Source of the DNA: Spartinivicinus ruber
GTDB taxonomy: Bacteria; Pseudomonadota; Gammaproteobacteria; Pseudomonadales; Zooshikellaceae
NCBI RefSeq assembly: GCF_011009015.1
Contig: NZ_CP048878.1
Span: 184,501-248,500 of the forward strand
DNA length: 64,000 nucleotides
Direction: 5' to 3'
This document shows, piece after piece, positions 25,702 through 34,916 of this stretch (position 1 is its first letter; every line of letters begins with the position of its first letter). Below the pieces are notes generated by a model that was not told where the DNA came from, did no database searches, and worked only from the letters and a program-made list of their open reading frames with translations. A program made the translations under genes and the position numbers.

Positions 25702-26081
25702 GTTTCTTTACAAAAATATTTATAAAAGACTAGCTTGAATTTTATATAAACCTAATTATTAACTTGTGAGTTTTTATGGCTATTTGATAGCGAATATAAA
25801 AAACACAGTCAATTAATAATCCGCTTGCTACACTTTTTAATACACATAAAGTAATGTACTATAGTTGAATATTTATGAAAAATATATTTAAAATATACCG
25901 TGATAATAAAATTTTTAGGCTTATATAGCCAATGATAATATAAACTTTTATAAAGATTTTCTCTGGAATATGTTAATTGAGATATTTCAGTCATTATTTA
26001 AAATTGTTATTGCAAGTCATACAGTAGCAGGCTTGCCCATGGAAATCTTATGTAATAAAAGAAATTGAATAGATTGGGTAA
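25702..26081. other. 380-bp AT-rich gap with one repeat B hairpin
   Basis: No gene is supported. GCAAGTC (26012-26018) and GGCTTGC (26030-26036) form a short stem with one G-U pair around ATACAGTAGCA, related to hairpins at 3306 and 18460. The promoter of the hybrid kinase should lie here. Confidence 0.45.
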
Positions 26082-27857
26082 GTGGCTATGATCATCAAAG
26101 ATAAAGTGACTAAGGAATATATAAAAGGTGATAAAGAGCAAGTAGCATATGATATGATATTTGATATAACAGCACCTAATATCCTTGTTGTTGATGATGA
26201 CATAAAAGCTTGCCAACAACTTAAGCATTTAATTAAAGAATTTGGCTATAATTGTGGCTTTATTATTAACCCTAATAACTTGTTACCCAGGCTTAAGGAA
26301 GAAAAATTTGATTTAATTTTATTAGACTTAAATATGCCAGGAATAAATGGTATAGAGCTGTTACAAAAATTAAATGCAATAGAGGAATTTAGCAAGATAG
26401 CAACCATTGTGCTAACTGCTGAAGACAATGATGAGATAATCGCTAAATGTTATAAATTAGGTGTTGTAAATTATATAAACAAACCTATTAATAATCTCAT
26501 ATTAGAAGCTAGGCTAAGTAGTGCTCTAGCTGCGAAGCAAGCAAGAGATTCTCTTGAATATAGTGTGCTAGAGCGAACACGAGATTTGGAAATTATTAAT
26601 CAACAGTTAATGAGTGAAATAAAAACAAGAAGATCTTACGAAAAAGATCTTATAAACGCAAAAGTTCAAGCAGATAGTGCAAATATGGCAAAATCGGAGT
26701 TTCTGGCAAATATGAGCCATGAGCTGAGAACTCCAATGAATGCAATTTTAGGTACAGTTCAGCTACTCGAAGAAACTGGTGTTGATCGAGAACAAAAGGA
26801 TTTAATTGATATCCTAAAAAGTGGTGGTGAGAGGCTTCTTAATTTAATTAATAATGTTTTGGATTTATCAAAAATAGAAGCAAGTAAACTTGAAGTAAAA
26901 AGTACTGAATTTAACTTACACCAGCTTGTTGATTCTAGTTTTAAACTATTTGCTTCACAGGCAAAGGATAAGGGTATTTTATTAAGTTACTCAATTGGTC
27001 CAGAGGTTCCTGCTGTTGTTAAAAGTGATCCAAATAAGATTAATCAGGTTATTGCCAATCTTCTAGGAAATGCAATTAAATTTACTAAAGATGGCAAGGT
27101 TAGCCTTGATGTAAAAAAAGAAAAGTTTGAAAATAATAAGATATTGTTGGTTTTTGCTGTCAGTGATACTGGTATAGGCATTGAGAAAGATAAGCAAGAT
27201 AATATATTTGAAGTATTTACACAAGTAGAAGACTCAACAACAAGAAATTATCAAGGTTCTGGGCTGGGATTGGCAATTACCAAAAAACTTGTCGAAATGT
27301 TATCAGGTGAAATATGGGTTGAGAGTGAAATAAATAAAGGAAGCAACTTTTATTTTACTATTTCTTGCGAGGTTGTAAGCAATAAAGAAACTAACGATCA
27401 AAGAAATCTTGTTGTTGATAGTTCTAATTTAGTATTGGAATCTGTTCTTTCTGATGTAAATGAAAATTTTAAACAAGATCAAAAATGGAATCATGTTCTT
27501 TTAGTTGAAGATGACCCAGCAAGTAGATTAATTGCAAAAACACTTTTAAGTAAAAAATTTAATAATGTAGAAGTGGCAACTAATGGTGAAGAAGCATTAT
27601 TAAAATTTAAAATAAATAAATGGGATATTGTTTTTATGGATATGCAAATGCCTTTATTAAACGGCTATGAAGCTGTCCGTAGAATCAGATTATGGGAAAG
27701 TAATAAAAATATAAAAGAAACTCCTATAGTAGCAATGACTGCTTATGCACTAGATGGTGATGATAAAAAATGCATTGATGCGGGTTGTACTGACTATTTA
27801 ACTAAACCAGTCAATAAGGATAAAATTTACTCGATACTTTATTCTTTATTGGGATAG
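26082..27857 (+). CDS. Soluble hybrid histidine kinase: receiver - HisKA - HATPase - receiver
   Basis: 591 residues without membrane segments, so cytoplasmic. Order: receiver 1 (about 32-150; D82 in LILLDLNMPG, K134 in NKPI); coiled coil (about 155-205); HisKA with H213 in NMSHELRTP; HATPase with DTGIGI (362-367) and GSGLGL (392-397); receiver 2 (about 470-591; D520 in IVFMDMQMP, K575 in LTKPV). Start is GTG 26082 or ATG 26088. No Hpt domain is present, so phosphate must move to a separate Hpt or response regulator. A periplasmic binding-protein gene follows after about 40 bp and a membrane hybrid kinase after that, suggesting a three-gene signalling operon that an IS has split. Very AT-rich codon use. 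Confidence 0.9.
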   Translation: MAMIIKDKVTKEYIKGDKEQVAYDMIFDITAPNILVVDDDIKACQQLKHLIKEFGYNCGFIINPNNLLPRLKEEKFDLILLDLNMPGINGIELLQKLNAIEEFSKIATIVLTAEDNDEIIAKCYKLGVVNYINKPINNLILEARLSSALAAKQARDSLEYSVLERTRDLEIINQQLMSEIKTRRSYEKDLINAKVQADSANMAKSEFLANMSHELRTPMNAILGTVQLLEETGVDREQKDLIDILKSGGERLLNLINNVLDLSKIEASKLEVKSTEFNLHQLVDSSFKLFASQAKDKGILLSYSIGPEVPAVVKSDPNKINQVIANLLGNAIKFTKDGKVSLDVKKEKFENNKILLVFAVSDTGIGIEKDKQDNIFEVFTQVEDSTTRNYQGSGLGLAITKKLVEMLSGEIWVESEINKGSNFYFTISCEVVSNKETNDQRNLVVDSSNLVLESVLSDVNENFKQDQKWNHVLLVEDDPASRLIAKTLLSKKFNNVEVATNGEEALLKFKINKWDIVFMDMQMPLLNGYEAVRRIRLWESNKNIKETPIVAMTAYALDGDDKKCIDAGCTDYLTKPVNKDKIYSILYSLLG

Positions 27858-28361
27858 TAAAAAATATTTTTTATAAGAATACTGTAAGGAGAGATTGGTG
27901 AAAAATAAATTAATTTTGATATTTTTTATCATTCTATCTCCACATATTTTAGCTAAACCAGAAGTTGTCTCTCTTTATACATATCATAATCATCCACCGT
28001 TTATTAATGGTATAGATGATGGGTTAACCTATGATTTGGTAAATTTACTCAATATCGAGTCCAAAGGTAAATATCTCTTCACATTAAAAGTACTTCCAAG
28101 AAAGCGATTGGATAAAAAAATTGTTAATGATGGATCGTGGACAGTAGTTTGGGCTAATCCAGAATGGTTTAATGATCACTATAAAACTAAATACCGTTGG
28201 TTATCTATACTAGAAGATGCTAGTACAGTTATTTCTCGTGTAGAAGATTCTATCGAATATAAAGGCCCTCAATCGCTAAAGGGGTTAACATTTGGCGCTA
28301 TGGCAGGGCATAAATATTTAGGAATAGATGAACTTGTTAGAAAAGGAGAAATAAAAAGAAT

Positions 28362-29392
28362 CCTAATTATCATCATACCTAAGCTATATTTAGTAGCTTA
28401 CCTGGTAGTGGAGGTGTTCTCAGTGCTACAAATGCTAGCCTAGGAATAAATTCTACTAAGCTAAATCTTCGATTAAATCGATACTGAAATTCAGCAAGAT
28501 AACGTTGTGCATATTTAGCGCGAATAGCATGATAAGTACTACGTAAAGCACTTTTTAAGTTTCCAAGGATGGTGTTAACCCAATAAAATTCAGGTTCCTC
28601 TACTGATGCACGACCACCACCGCATACAATTTTATCATGAAGACAACCTGCTTCTATGACACCATTAAAACAGGCCAGTCCATCGGAGATTACGGTACTG
28701 CCCTTGGCCAAATTCTGCCTACTCCAAGCCGTTATCTCTTCTTTATTAAACCCTTTTAAAATGCTCAGTTTAATTCGTGTCGGTTGACCTTGTTTTGTTG
28801 TTTCTACGGCTGCTACAAAAGGTATTTTCCCATCTGCTCCCCTACCTCTTTTGCAACCTGTACGCTCACCACCAAGATAGGCATCATCAATTTCAATAAA
28901 ACCCGACAATTGCTTGGTGCCTTCTCTTTCTTGCATCACTTTCATGAGCTTATGTTTCATTCTCCAGGCAGCTTGATAGGAAATACCTAAATGGCGATGT
29001 AATTCTATGGCTGATATACCTTTTTTGTCTTGGGAGATCAAATACATCCCTTGGAACCAAGTCTTTAATGGTAATTTGGTTGATTCAAAGATAGTACCTG
29101 CAGTTACAGATGTTTGCTGGTGACATTTATAGCACTGCTGAAGCTTTCTAGTAGTGAGTTGACAGCATTTGTCGTATCCACAATTGGGGCACTGAAAACC
29201 TTCTGGCCATCGCAATTTGTATAAGGTATTAAAGCATTGTTCTTCTGTACCATATTGTTTGAGAAACTCGTTTAAACTCAGGCCTTTTTGAAATTGAACT
29301 TTGTTGATAGCCATTATTTATACCTTCTCAATTAAGTTTCCATGCTGTTCAAATATACAGCAGTTAATGGCTTAGGTATAGTGATAATTAGG
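28362..29392 (-). mobile_element. Complete IS1595-family insertion sequence, 1031 bp
   Basis: Inverted ends: CCTAATTATCATCATACCT at the left (from 28362) and the complement of CCTAATTATCACTATACCT at the right (to 29392), differing at only two positions in 19. The target duplication AAAAGAAT flanks it (28354-28361 and 29393-29400); eight bases is the IS1595 norm. A single intact transposase fills it. The near-identical ends and exact target copies point to a recent insertion. Confidence 0.93.
28379..29314 (-). CDS. IS1595-family (ISXO2-like) transposase
   Basis: The 311-residue enzyme has the N-terminal zinc ribbon (CPNCGYDKCCQL ... CYKCH, about 42-65) and an HTH-like segment (LHRHLGISYQAAWRMKHKL). 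The DDE-type core follows: IEIDDAYLGGE with the first acidic residue, STVISDGLACF with the second, and FYWVNTILGNLKSALRSTYH, where the family often has an Asn/His/Glu variant as third residue. No frameshift or stop interrupts it, so the element may be active. It is transcribed against the host gene. Confidence 0.92.
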   Translation of the reverse strand: MAINKVQFQKGLSLNEFLKQYGTEEQCFNTLYKLRWPEGFQCPNCGYDKCCQLTTRKLQQCYKCHQQTSVTAGTIFESTKLPLKTWFQGMYLISQDKKGISAIELHRHLGISYQAAWRMKHKLMKVMQEREGTKQLSGFIEIDDAYLGGERTGCKRGRGADGKIPFVAAVETTKQGQPTRIKLSILKGFNKEEITAWSRQNLAKGSTVISDGLACFNGVIEAGCLHDKIVCGGGRASVEEPEFYWVNTILGNLKSALRSTYHAIRAKYAQRYLAEFQYRFNRRFSLVEFIPRLAFVALRTPPLPGKLLNIA

Positions 29393-29752
29393 AAAAGAAT
29401 TGATGGTGATCATGAACGTAATAACTTAAAGATATTACTTAGAGGTAGAGTTGACTTTACATTATTACCGACCTCAACAATTAATTACTTAGTTAAAGAG
29501 TTATCATTACATGATCAAGTTTATCTTGCTCCTAAAAAACATACGACATTCCATCGTATGTTTTTAATTCCAAAAAATAGAAAAGATATAGAAGAATTCT
29601 TAACTAGAATTGCTTTTAGTAATAATTATAAGTGGAATGAAATAATAAAAAAATATGGATTTGCAAAAAACTAGTTTGTAGCTAAATTAGTCACTATGAA
29701 TAGCTGATAGCAATACATTCTAGCATGATTACTAAATATTGTAGGTAATTAA

Positions 29753-31993
29753 ATGTTGAGGTTACTAACTAGAAATGGTGAAAATACAGTTGGTTACTCT
29801 CTTATTAGGTCTGTATTTGGTGTATATGTAATAGTGGCAGTAGTTACAACACTTTTTCAGTTGGTGACCCAATATCAAGAAGTTAAAGAAAATGTTAAGA
29901 ATGATTTAGTTAAATACACAAACATTTTTTCTCCTGTACTTACTCAGGCTCTATGGCACTTAAACAATGAACAAATATATTCAACTCTGTTTGGTATAAT
30001 ACAAATTCCAATAGTAGTTGGGATAGAAGTTAAAAATACCGAAAATCAACTTATTGGTATTGTTGGAAATACTGATATTTCAAGAGATATTAAATTAACA
30101 GTTAATGTTGATGGGATAGAGGCTGATATTGACTCAGGTAAAACTATTTTAGATAGATTATATAGTTATCAACTTCCTTTGATTGATGAGCAAGAACAAT
30201 TACTGGGTTATCTTACACTGTACTCAAGTAATAGAATAATACTTGATCAAGTTAAATATGGTTTTATTTTATTGATTATAAATGGTTTAGTTAAAACGAT
30301 TGCATTGTTTTTTATAATAGTTTTTTTTGCTGATAGATTGTTAGGTAAACCATTAAAGAAGTTCACTGCTAGTATTAAAAATATTAACTTTGATAATTTG
30401 AATGATTTTAAACTAATTTCTGTAGTAACAAGTAATAATGAGTTGAAAGAACTTGAAATAAGCTTTTCTAGTATGGTTAATAAACTGAGGCAGGAGTTTG
30501 AAAATAGAAAGCTAATAGAAGGTAAACTAGTTCATGAGAAATTAAAAGCAGAGAAGGCTAGTCAAACTAAGTCCCAATTCTTAGCTAATATGAGCCATGA
30601 AATAAGAACCCCACTTAATGCAATTATAGGCTTTAGTCAGATATTGGCCTTACGGTTTGAAAAGTATCAAGAGAATAAAGAATTAAATAAGTTCATATCA
30701 CATATTAAGTCCAGTGGTGAACACTTAATAGAGCTAATAAATAATATTTTAGATTTATCTAAAATTGAAGTTGGTCGTATGGAAGTTAATTATGAATCTG
30801 TTAACTTGAAGTTGTTGGTTCAAGGTATATTTCATATAAATAAAATCGCAGCGCATAGTAAAGAGCTTAACTATAGCTATAGCTTTGGTAAGTCATTGCC
30901 AGAGTTTGTGAGGTTAGATAGGACAAAGTTAAACCAAATACTAACTAATATAATCAGTAATGCCATTAAGTTTACACCAAGTTATAAAAGCATAAAAATA
31001 ATGGTCCTTATTGAAAAGGAAAGTTCTTCTAATAGCCAAATAATTTTTAAAGTAGTAGATGAAGGAATTGGAATCCCTAAAGATAAACAAAAGGAAATTT
31101 TTCAATCTTTCCAGCAAGCTGATAACTCGATTACCAGAAACTATGGTGGAACTGGATTAGGGCTAGCAATTACCAGTAAATTAGTAAAGTTGTTGGGTGG
31201 TACTATTTCTGTAGAAAGTGAATTGGGATCTGGATCCACCTTTGAGGTTAAAATACCTTATTTGAAAGCTGATGGAAAGCATTCACTATCGTCAACCCGC
31301 AAAAGTTATAATTTAAAATTTGTGAAAGAAAACAAAATATTAGTTGTTGAAGATACATTATTAAATCAAGAAGTAATGAAAGCAATGTTCAAGGAATTTG
31401 GCTTGACAATAGAGTGTGTGAACAATGGCCAAGCTGCTATTGATAAAGTGATGAAGAGTCAGCTTAAATCTACTCACTATAACCTAATAATAATGGATAT
31501 GCATATGCCTGAAATGAGTGGGTTAGATGCTACTCGTTCTATTAGGAAAATACTAAAAGAAACAATGGTGCCTATAGTTGCATTATCTGCGGAGGCATTT
31601 CGTGAACAACAGCAACAGGTAATAGATGCTGGTATTGATGAATATCTTACTAAACCGATCAGTATTGAACAACTTTCAGAAGTACTACATAAATATTTAA
31701 AACATGTTGATGACTTTGATTTAAAAAAAGATGTAAGCGAACAGACAGAAAATAATAATCCAATGTCAGATAAAATAAAGAGAAAAATAAGGAATTCACT
31801 ACTGGAGTTAGAGAGTGTGTCTATTTATAAAACTGATATTTTGCTATCTTATTTGGAGGATTTAAAAGATATGTGTAAATATTTTAATACACCATTAAAT
31901 GAAATATTGACTAAGGCAGAATTAGCAGTAATGGATACTGATTCAGAAAAACTGCAAAGTTTATTATTAAAAATCTCTCAATTAAATTTATAA
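29753..31993 (+). CDS. Membrane hybrid histidine kinase: sensor - HAMP - HisKA - HATPase - receiver
   Basis: 746 residues. Membrane helix 1 about 18-38, a periplasmic sensor of about 130 residues, helix 2 about 168-195, then a HAMP-like linker (198-255). HisKA has H282 in NMSHEIRTP; HATPase has DEGIGI (436-441) and GTGLGL (466-471). A receiver follows (about 527-650; D582 in [10 protein letters not shown]634 in LTKPIS). The last 100 residues are helical and might be a degenerate Hpt domain, but I see no clear phospho-His motif. It follows the split binding-protein gene by 78 bp, so both probably worked with the kinase at 26082. Insertion of the IS upstream may also reduce its transcription. 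Confidence 0.9.
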   Translation: MLRLLTRNGENTVGYSLIRSVFGVYVIVAVVTTLFQLVTQYQEVKENVKNDLVKYTNIFSPVLTQALWHLNNEQIYSTLFGIIQIPIVVGIEVKNTENQLIGIVGNTDISRDIKLTVNVDGIEADIDSGKTILDRLYSYQLPLIDEQEQLLGYLTLYSSNRIILDQVKYGFILLIINGLVKTIALFFIIVFFADRLLGKPLKKFTASIKNINFDNLNDFKLISVVTSNNELKELEISFSSMVNKLRQEFENRKLIEGKLVHEKLKAEKASQTKSQFLANMSHEIRTPLNAIIGFSQILALRFEKYQENKELNKFISHIKSSGEHLIELINNILDLSKIEVGRMEVNYESVNLKLLVQGIFHINKIAAHSKELNYSYSFGKSLPEFVRLDRTKLNQILTNIISNAIKFTPSYKSIKIMVLIEKESSSNSQIIFKVVDEGIGIPKDKQKEIFQSFQQADNSITRNYGGTGLGLAITSKLVKLLGGTISVESELGSGSTFEVKIPYLKADGKHSLSSTRKSYNLKFVKENKILVVEDTLLNQEVMKAMFKEFGLTIECVNNGQAAIDKVMKSQLKSTHYNLIIMDMHMPEMSGLDATRSIRKILKETMVPIVALSAEAFREQQQQVIDAGIDEYLTKPISIEQLSEVLHKYLKHVDDFDLKKDVSEQTENNNPMSDKIKRKIRNSLLELESVSIYKTDILLSYLEDLKDMCKYFNTPLNEILTKAELAVMDTDSEKLQSLLLKISQLNL

Positions 31994-32109
31994 AACTTAT
32001 TTGATAAGGCTATAGAGCGAATTAATATAGTACAGTTTAATGCCTCCCCTATAATTAAATTACAGATACTCAACTGAGGGCAGTAGTAAAACAAAGCAAT
32101 GGAGGATCT

Positions 32110-32199
32110 ATGAATCTACCATTATTGCTGCAAATACTCATTGGTGTGTTTTTAGTATTGGGAGTAGCTGTAATATTTGTTGAAAAAGAGTATGAGTAA
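32110..32199 (+). CDS. 29-residue single-span membrane protein
   Basis: ATG 32110 is preceded by GGAGGA at ideal spacing. The product MNLPLLLQILIGVFLVLGVA continues VIFVEKEYE: one hydrophobic helix with an acidic end. It has its own terminator at 32246. The strong ribosome site and the clean membrane pattern argue for a real small protein; many bacterial small membrane proteins have this size and look. The function is unknown. It lies between the hybrid kinase and the GH15 gene. Confidence 0.6.
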   Translation: MNLPLLLQILIGVFLVLGVAVIFVEKEYE

Positions 32200-32245
32200 T
32201 TATATGTAATAAAATTATTTGTCCTGGTGTCTGTTTGAGATAAAG

Positions 32246-32278
32246 AGCTTGGTTTGTAGCATGACCAAGCTGTTTTTT
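32246..32278 (+). terminator. Intrinsic terminator between the small membrane protein and GH15 genes
   Basis: AGCTTGGT (32246-32253) and ACCAAGCT (32264-32271) form a perfect eight-base stem followed by GTTTTTTG. It probably also ends the convergent GH15 transcript. Confidence 0.75.
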
Positions 32279-32296
32279 GTTACAAACTAGATTAAT

Positions 32297-34837
32297 TTAA
32301 AAGCTTGGATTAATTGTATTTACCTCACAGGGTTTACCAATATTATTATCTCCTGATTGCCAATGTGTGTCGTCCTTTAAAGCTTTAAACTTAAACTGTT
32401 CGTTGATACCAAATAATGTAACTTGCCAAGTATTTCCAGGTAGCCAATGTGCGGCTATTCCGTTATCCCAATTGAGAGGTCCATGATTACCACGAATAGT
32501 AATTTGATGGTTAAAACCTACATCAGCATTAACATTAATAGTGGTTATACACCCTTGGTAACGATCTACGACACTACTGATAGTATCTAATGGTTGGTTG
32601 GCCTGTTTTGAAGCTAATAATTTAATGTACTCAGCGTGGCTCCAGGCTAAAGGCGTTGCACCACCTGTGCCTTTTCCCATTTTATAGGGGCCAGTGTATT
32701 GATCCCATACCTGTTCAGGTAACATTCTGCCTTCATTAGCAAAGTTTTCCATTGATCTTATGTATGTATCAACATTGTTACCTTTAGCTAATTCATAGTG
32801 GCCTCGTTCTCCAGTGAGTAATGGCCATAATCTTCCTTTACCTTCTCCTGTATAATCTTTGCCTGCTAAAGTTTCCCCATAGCCATCATGGGAGTATCGG
32901 TAATAACCAAGCCCTCTTGGTGTCCTTACCTGTAATAACTTGTCGTATTCTATGAGGGTATCTAAAACTTGAGAAGAGTGTGGGGACTTAATGCCAAAGC
33001 GAACAAGTTCTAAAAAGCCACCATCTAAAATGGCTCGTTCTTGATGTTGGCCTCCACCGTTTGCAATATAAAGCAATTGTTGATCATTAGGGTTAGCGGT
33101 TTTGGCACATTGCTGACTACTATCAATTCGCTCATAGTAGCTGCCATTACCATACATTCCTGATCGGGTGAAGAACCAATAGTCCATTCCCATTACCCAT
33201 TTGTCCGCCTGTTGTCGATATTGGTTGGCGGTGTTGCTATCACCTATTGCATCAGCAAAATCAGCTGCTGCTATTAATGCAGTAATGGCTGCAGCGGTGG
33301 TTGAGGGAGAAATCCCACTATTTTCTTCCCAACGCTCTTGTTGGGTCCAGGGTCCTACACGACTTATAAAAGAGGCAGCAGGTTTAACAAATGATTGATA
33401 ATACTGTTGTGGAGAAAGCTCACCTAATTGCCATAAACGCCAAGCTAAAATAATTGGCATGGCTGTTTCATCTAACTGCATACCCGACCAGTGTGGCTTA
33501 CCAGATAGCCAAAAGTTTTGTGGAAATGAGCCATGCTTGGGAACGCTATTTTCACAAAACTGCCAATTACCATCTTGTGTTTTAAATTGTACTTCTGTCA
33601 GGTACTTAAGGGCTCGTTTTGCTGTTTCAATATCACCTGCGGCAATCATAGAAGTCGCAACCTGGTATAAATCTCGTGGCCAAACTACATGATAGCCAAC
33701 AGGGCCATCTTTATATCCATCAGCAGGGGAACCAGGTATAACTCCACGATCATCACCTGACTGAAAGTCATACTGAGAGGTTCCCCAAGGAATACTTAAT
33801 GAAGCAATCATGCCTCCCTTATAGGTTTTATCCTCGTGAGCTTTAAGCACCATGGCTGAAGTATAATAAAGCTTGCCGTTGTCGAAACTCATACTACTAA
33901 GGTCTTCTAAACTGTCACAGTAATTATTCCAGCCATTAATATACTGCTGAGATAGAGATTGAAAACCACTTGCTAATGATTGCTTGGCTAACAATTTGGC
34001 TGCATTTTTAGATTGGCCAAACCCTAATGCTAAATTAAACTCGTAGCTACCTGGTTTGCTTGGTAAATCCAGTTCAGCGACTAAGGCTACATTGCCGTTA
34101 TTGGCCGTATGATATTGCCAGTCCATTTGGAAATTATCAGCTAAGTCTTGCCAGCCATCGGATTTACCAACAAAACCACTGGACGTTTTTCGGTAGGGAA
34201 TATCGCTGACTAGAGCAACTACTTGAGCGGCTTGTGCTTGTTGGCCTGCGTGTTTAATTCTATCATCCCAAGCATACAAGGCTTGTTGTGTAGCTTCTGC
34301 ATAATCATATAGACCTGTATTGCTGATTGCTGGATTTAGTAATATATAGAATTTCAGATTGGGCTGATTTACTGTAATTTTTATGTTTTGGATAAGAACA
34401 TCCCGGATAGGGTCAGTGATAATCTTTTTAGTAATACTGAAGCGGTTTTGTGAATCTTTATTAGTTAACTGGTAAGCCAAAGACTTATCGTCGATATAGT
34501 CAATTTGATGTTGTAGCTGTTTTTCTTCAAGCAAGAAGTTTTTGCTATCTGAAACTAGCAATTGTAAGTCAGTGATTTGGGCCATATCGATTTGAGGCCA
34601 ATAGACTTCAGAAACGATACCATCAACAAGGCTAAACCAAACTTTAGATTGATCATTAACAGCAGTACCTACCCCAGCTTTTCGGGCCGAAGTCCATTGG
34701 TGAGGGTTACCAGGGTGGCCAAAAGCCTCGTTTGTAATAGTTGGCTCTAAGCTGGTTGAAGATTGCACGCCGAACGATAAAACCATGGAACTGGATAGAA
34801 TGCTGGCAGCAAATAGATCACGAGTAGGTTGGTACAT
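32297..34837 (-). CDS. Exported GH15 glucan 1,4-alpha-glucosidase / glucodextranase-like enzyme
   Basis: The 846-residue protein has a signal-like N-terminus (LFAASILSSSMVLSFGVQSS). A glucodextranase N-type beta-sandwich covers about 31-310 (AFGHPGNPHQWTSARKAGVGTA). The GH15 (alpha/alpha)6 catalytic barrel covers about 320-750 (YHVVWPRDLYQVATSMIAAGD). The general acid lies in ERWEENSG (E504/E505) and the base in LLTGERGHYEL (E677), the two catalytic glutamates of the family. The last 80 residues form a beta domain, perhaps starch-binding. The enzyme would release glucose from alpha-glucans such as starch, glycogen fragments or dextran outside the cytoplasm. It stands alone, with no transporter or regulator beside it. 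The half-copy of repeat A upstream would be in its 5' untranslated region. Confidence 0.92.
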   Translation of the reverse strand: MYQPTRDLFAASILSSSMVLSFGVQSSTSLEPTITNEAFGHPGNPHQWTSARKAGVGTAVNDQSKVWFSLVDGIVSEVYWPQIDMAQITDLQLLVSDSKNFLLEEKQLQHQIDYIDDKSLAYQLTNKDSQNRFSITKKIITDPIRDVLIQNIKITVNQPNLKFYILLNPAISNTGLYDYAEATQQALYAWDDRIKHAGQQAQAAQVVALVSDIPYRKTSSGFVGKSDGWQDLADNFQMDWQYHTANNGNVALVAELDLPSKPGSYEFNLALGFGQSKNAAKLLAKQSLASGFQSLSQQYINGWNNYCDSLEDLSSMSFDNGKLYYTSAMVLKAHEDKTYKGGMIASLSIPWGTSQYDFQSGDDRGVIPGSPADGYKDGPVGYHVVWPRDLYQVATSMIAAGDIETAKRALKYLTEVQFKTQDGNWQFCENSVPKHGSFPQNFWLSGKPHWSGMQLDETAMPIILAWRLWQLGELSPQQYYQSFVKPAASFISRVGPWTQQERWEENSGISPSTTAAAITALIAAADFADAIGDSNTANQYRQQADKWVMGMDYWFFTRSGMYGNGSYYERIDSSQQCAKTANPNDQQLLYIANGGGQHQERAILDGGFLELVRFGIKSPHSSQVLDTLIEYDKLLQVRTPRGLGYYRYSHDGYGETLAGKDYTGEGKGRLWPLLTGERGHYELAKGNNVDTYIRSMENFANEGRMLPEQVWDQYTGPYKMGKGTGGATPLAWSHAEYIKLLASKQANQPLDTISSVVDRYQGCITTINVNADVGFNHQITIRGNHGPLNWDNGIAAHWLPGNTWQVTLFGINEQFKFKALKDDTHWQSGDNNIGKPCEVNTINPSF

Positions 34838-34855
34838 TGGGTCACTCCGTTAGTT

Positions 34856-34916
34856 AAAGCACCTATATACACCCTTCGCGAATAACATTTAGGGTTTGTT
34901 GGCAGGTGCTTTTTTA
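34856..34916. repeat. Repeat A half copy inside a long hairpin, upstream of the GH15 gene
   Basis: The left end of repeat A (CACCCTTCGCGAATAACATT, then TAGGGTTTGTTG) is present without its partner end. It is enclosed by AAAGCACCT (34856-34864) and AGGTGCTTT (34904-34912), followed by more T. On the minus strand it lies just before the GH15 ATG and could fold in the leader RNA. Confidence 0.6.

Larger units (their letters stand above)
27898..29674 (+). pseudogene. Family-3-like periplasmic solute-binding protein gene, split by an IS1595-type element
   Basis: The 5' part runs 27898-28361 and the 3' part 29401-29674. GTG 27898 has AAGGAG six bases upstream and is preferred over TTG 27895. Joining the parts without the IS and one target copy gives a continuous 245-residue frame: signal peptide (KLILIFFIILSPHILAKP), VVSLYTYHNHPPFING near the ligand cleft, FTLKVLPRKRL, and, after the break, GRVDFTLLPTSTINYL. 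It ends with NEIIKKYGFAKN. This is the pattern of small amino-acid-type binding proteins such as the one at 40140. The gene lies between two hybrid kinases, so the intact protein may have sensed a ligand for them. As it stands only a truncated 5' product with a foreign tail can be made. Confidence 0.88.
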
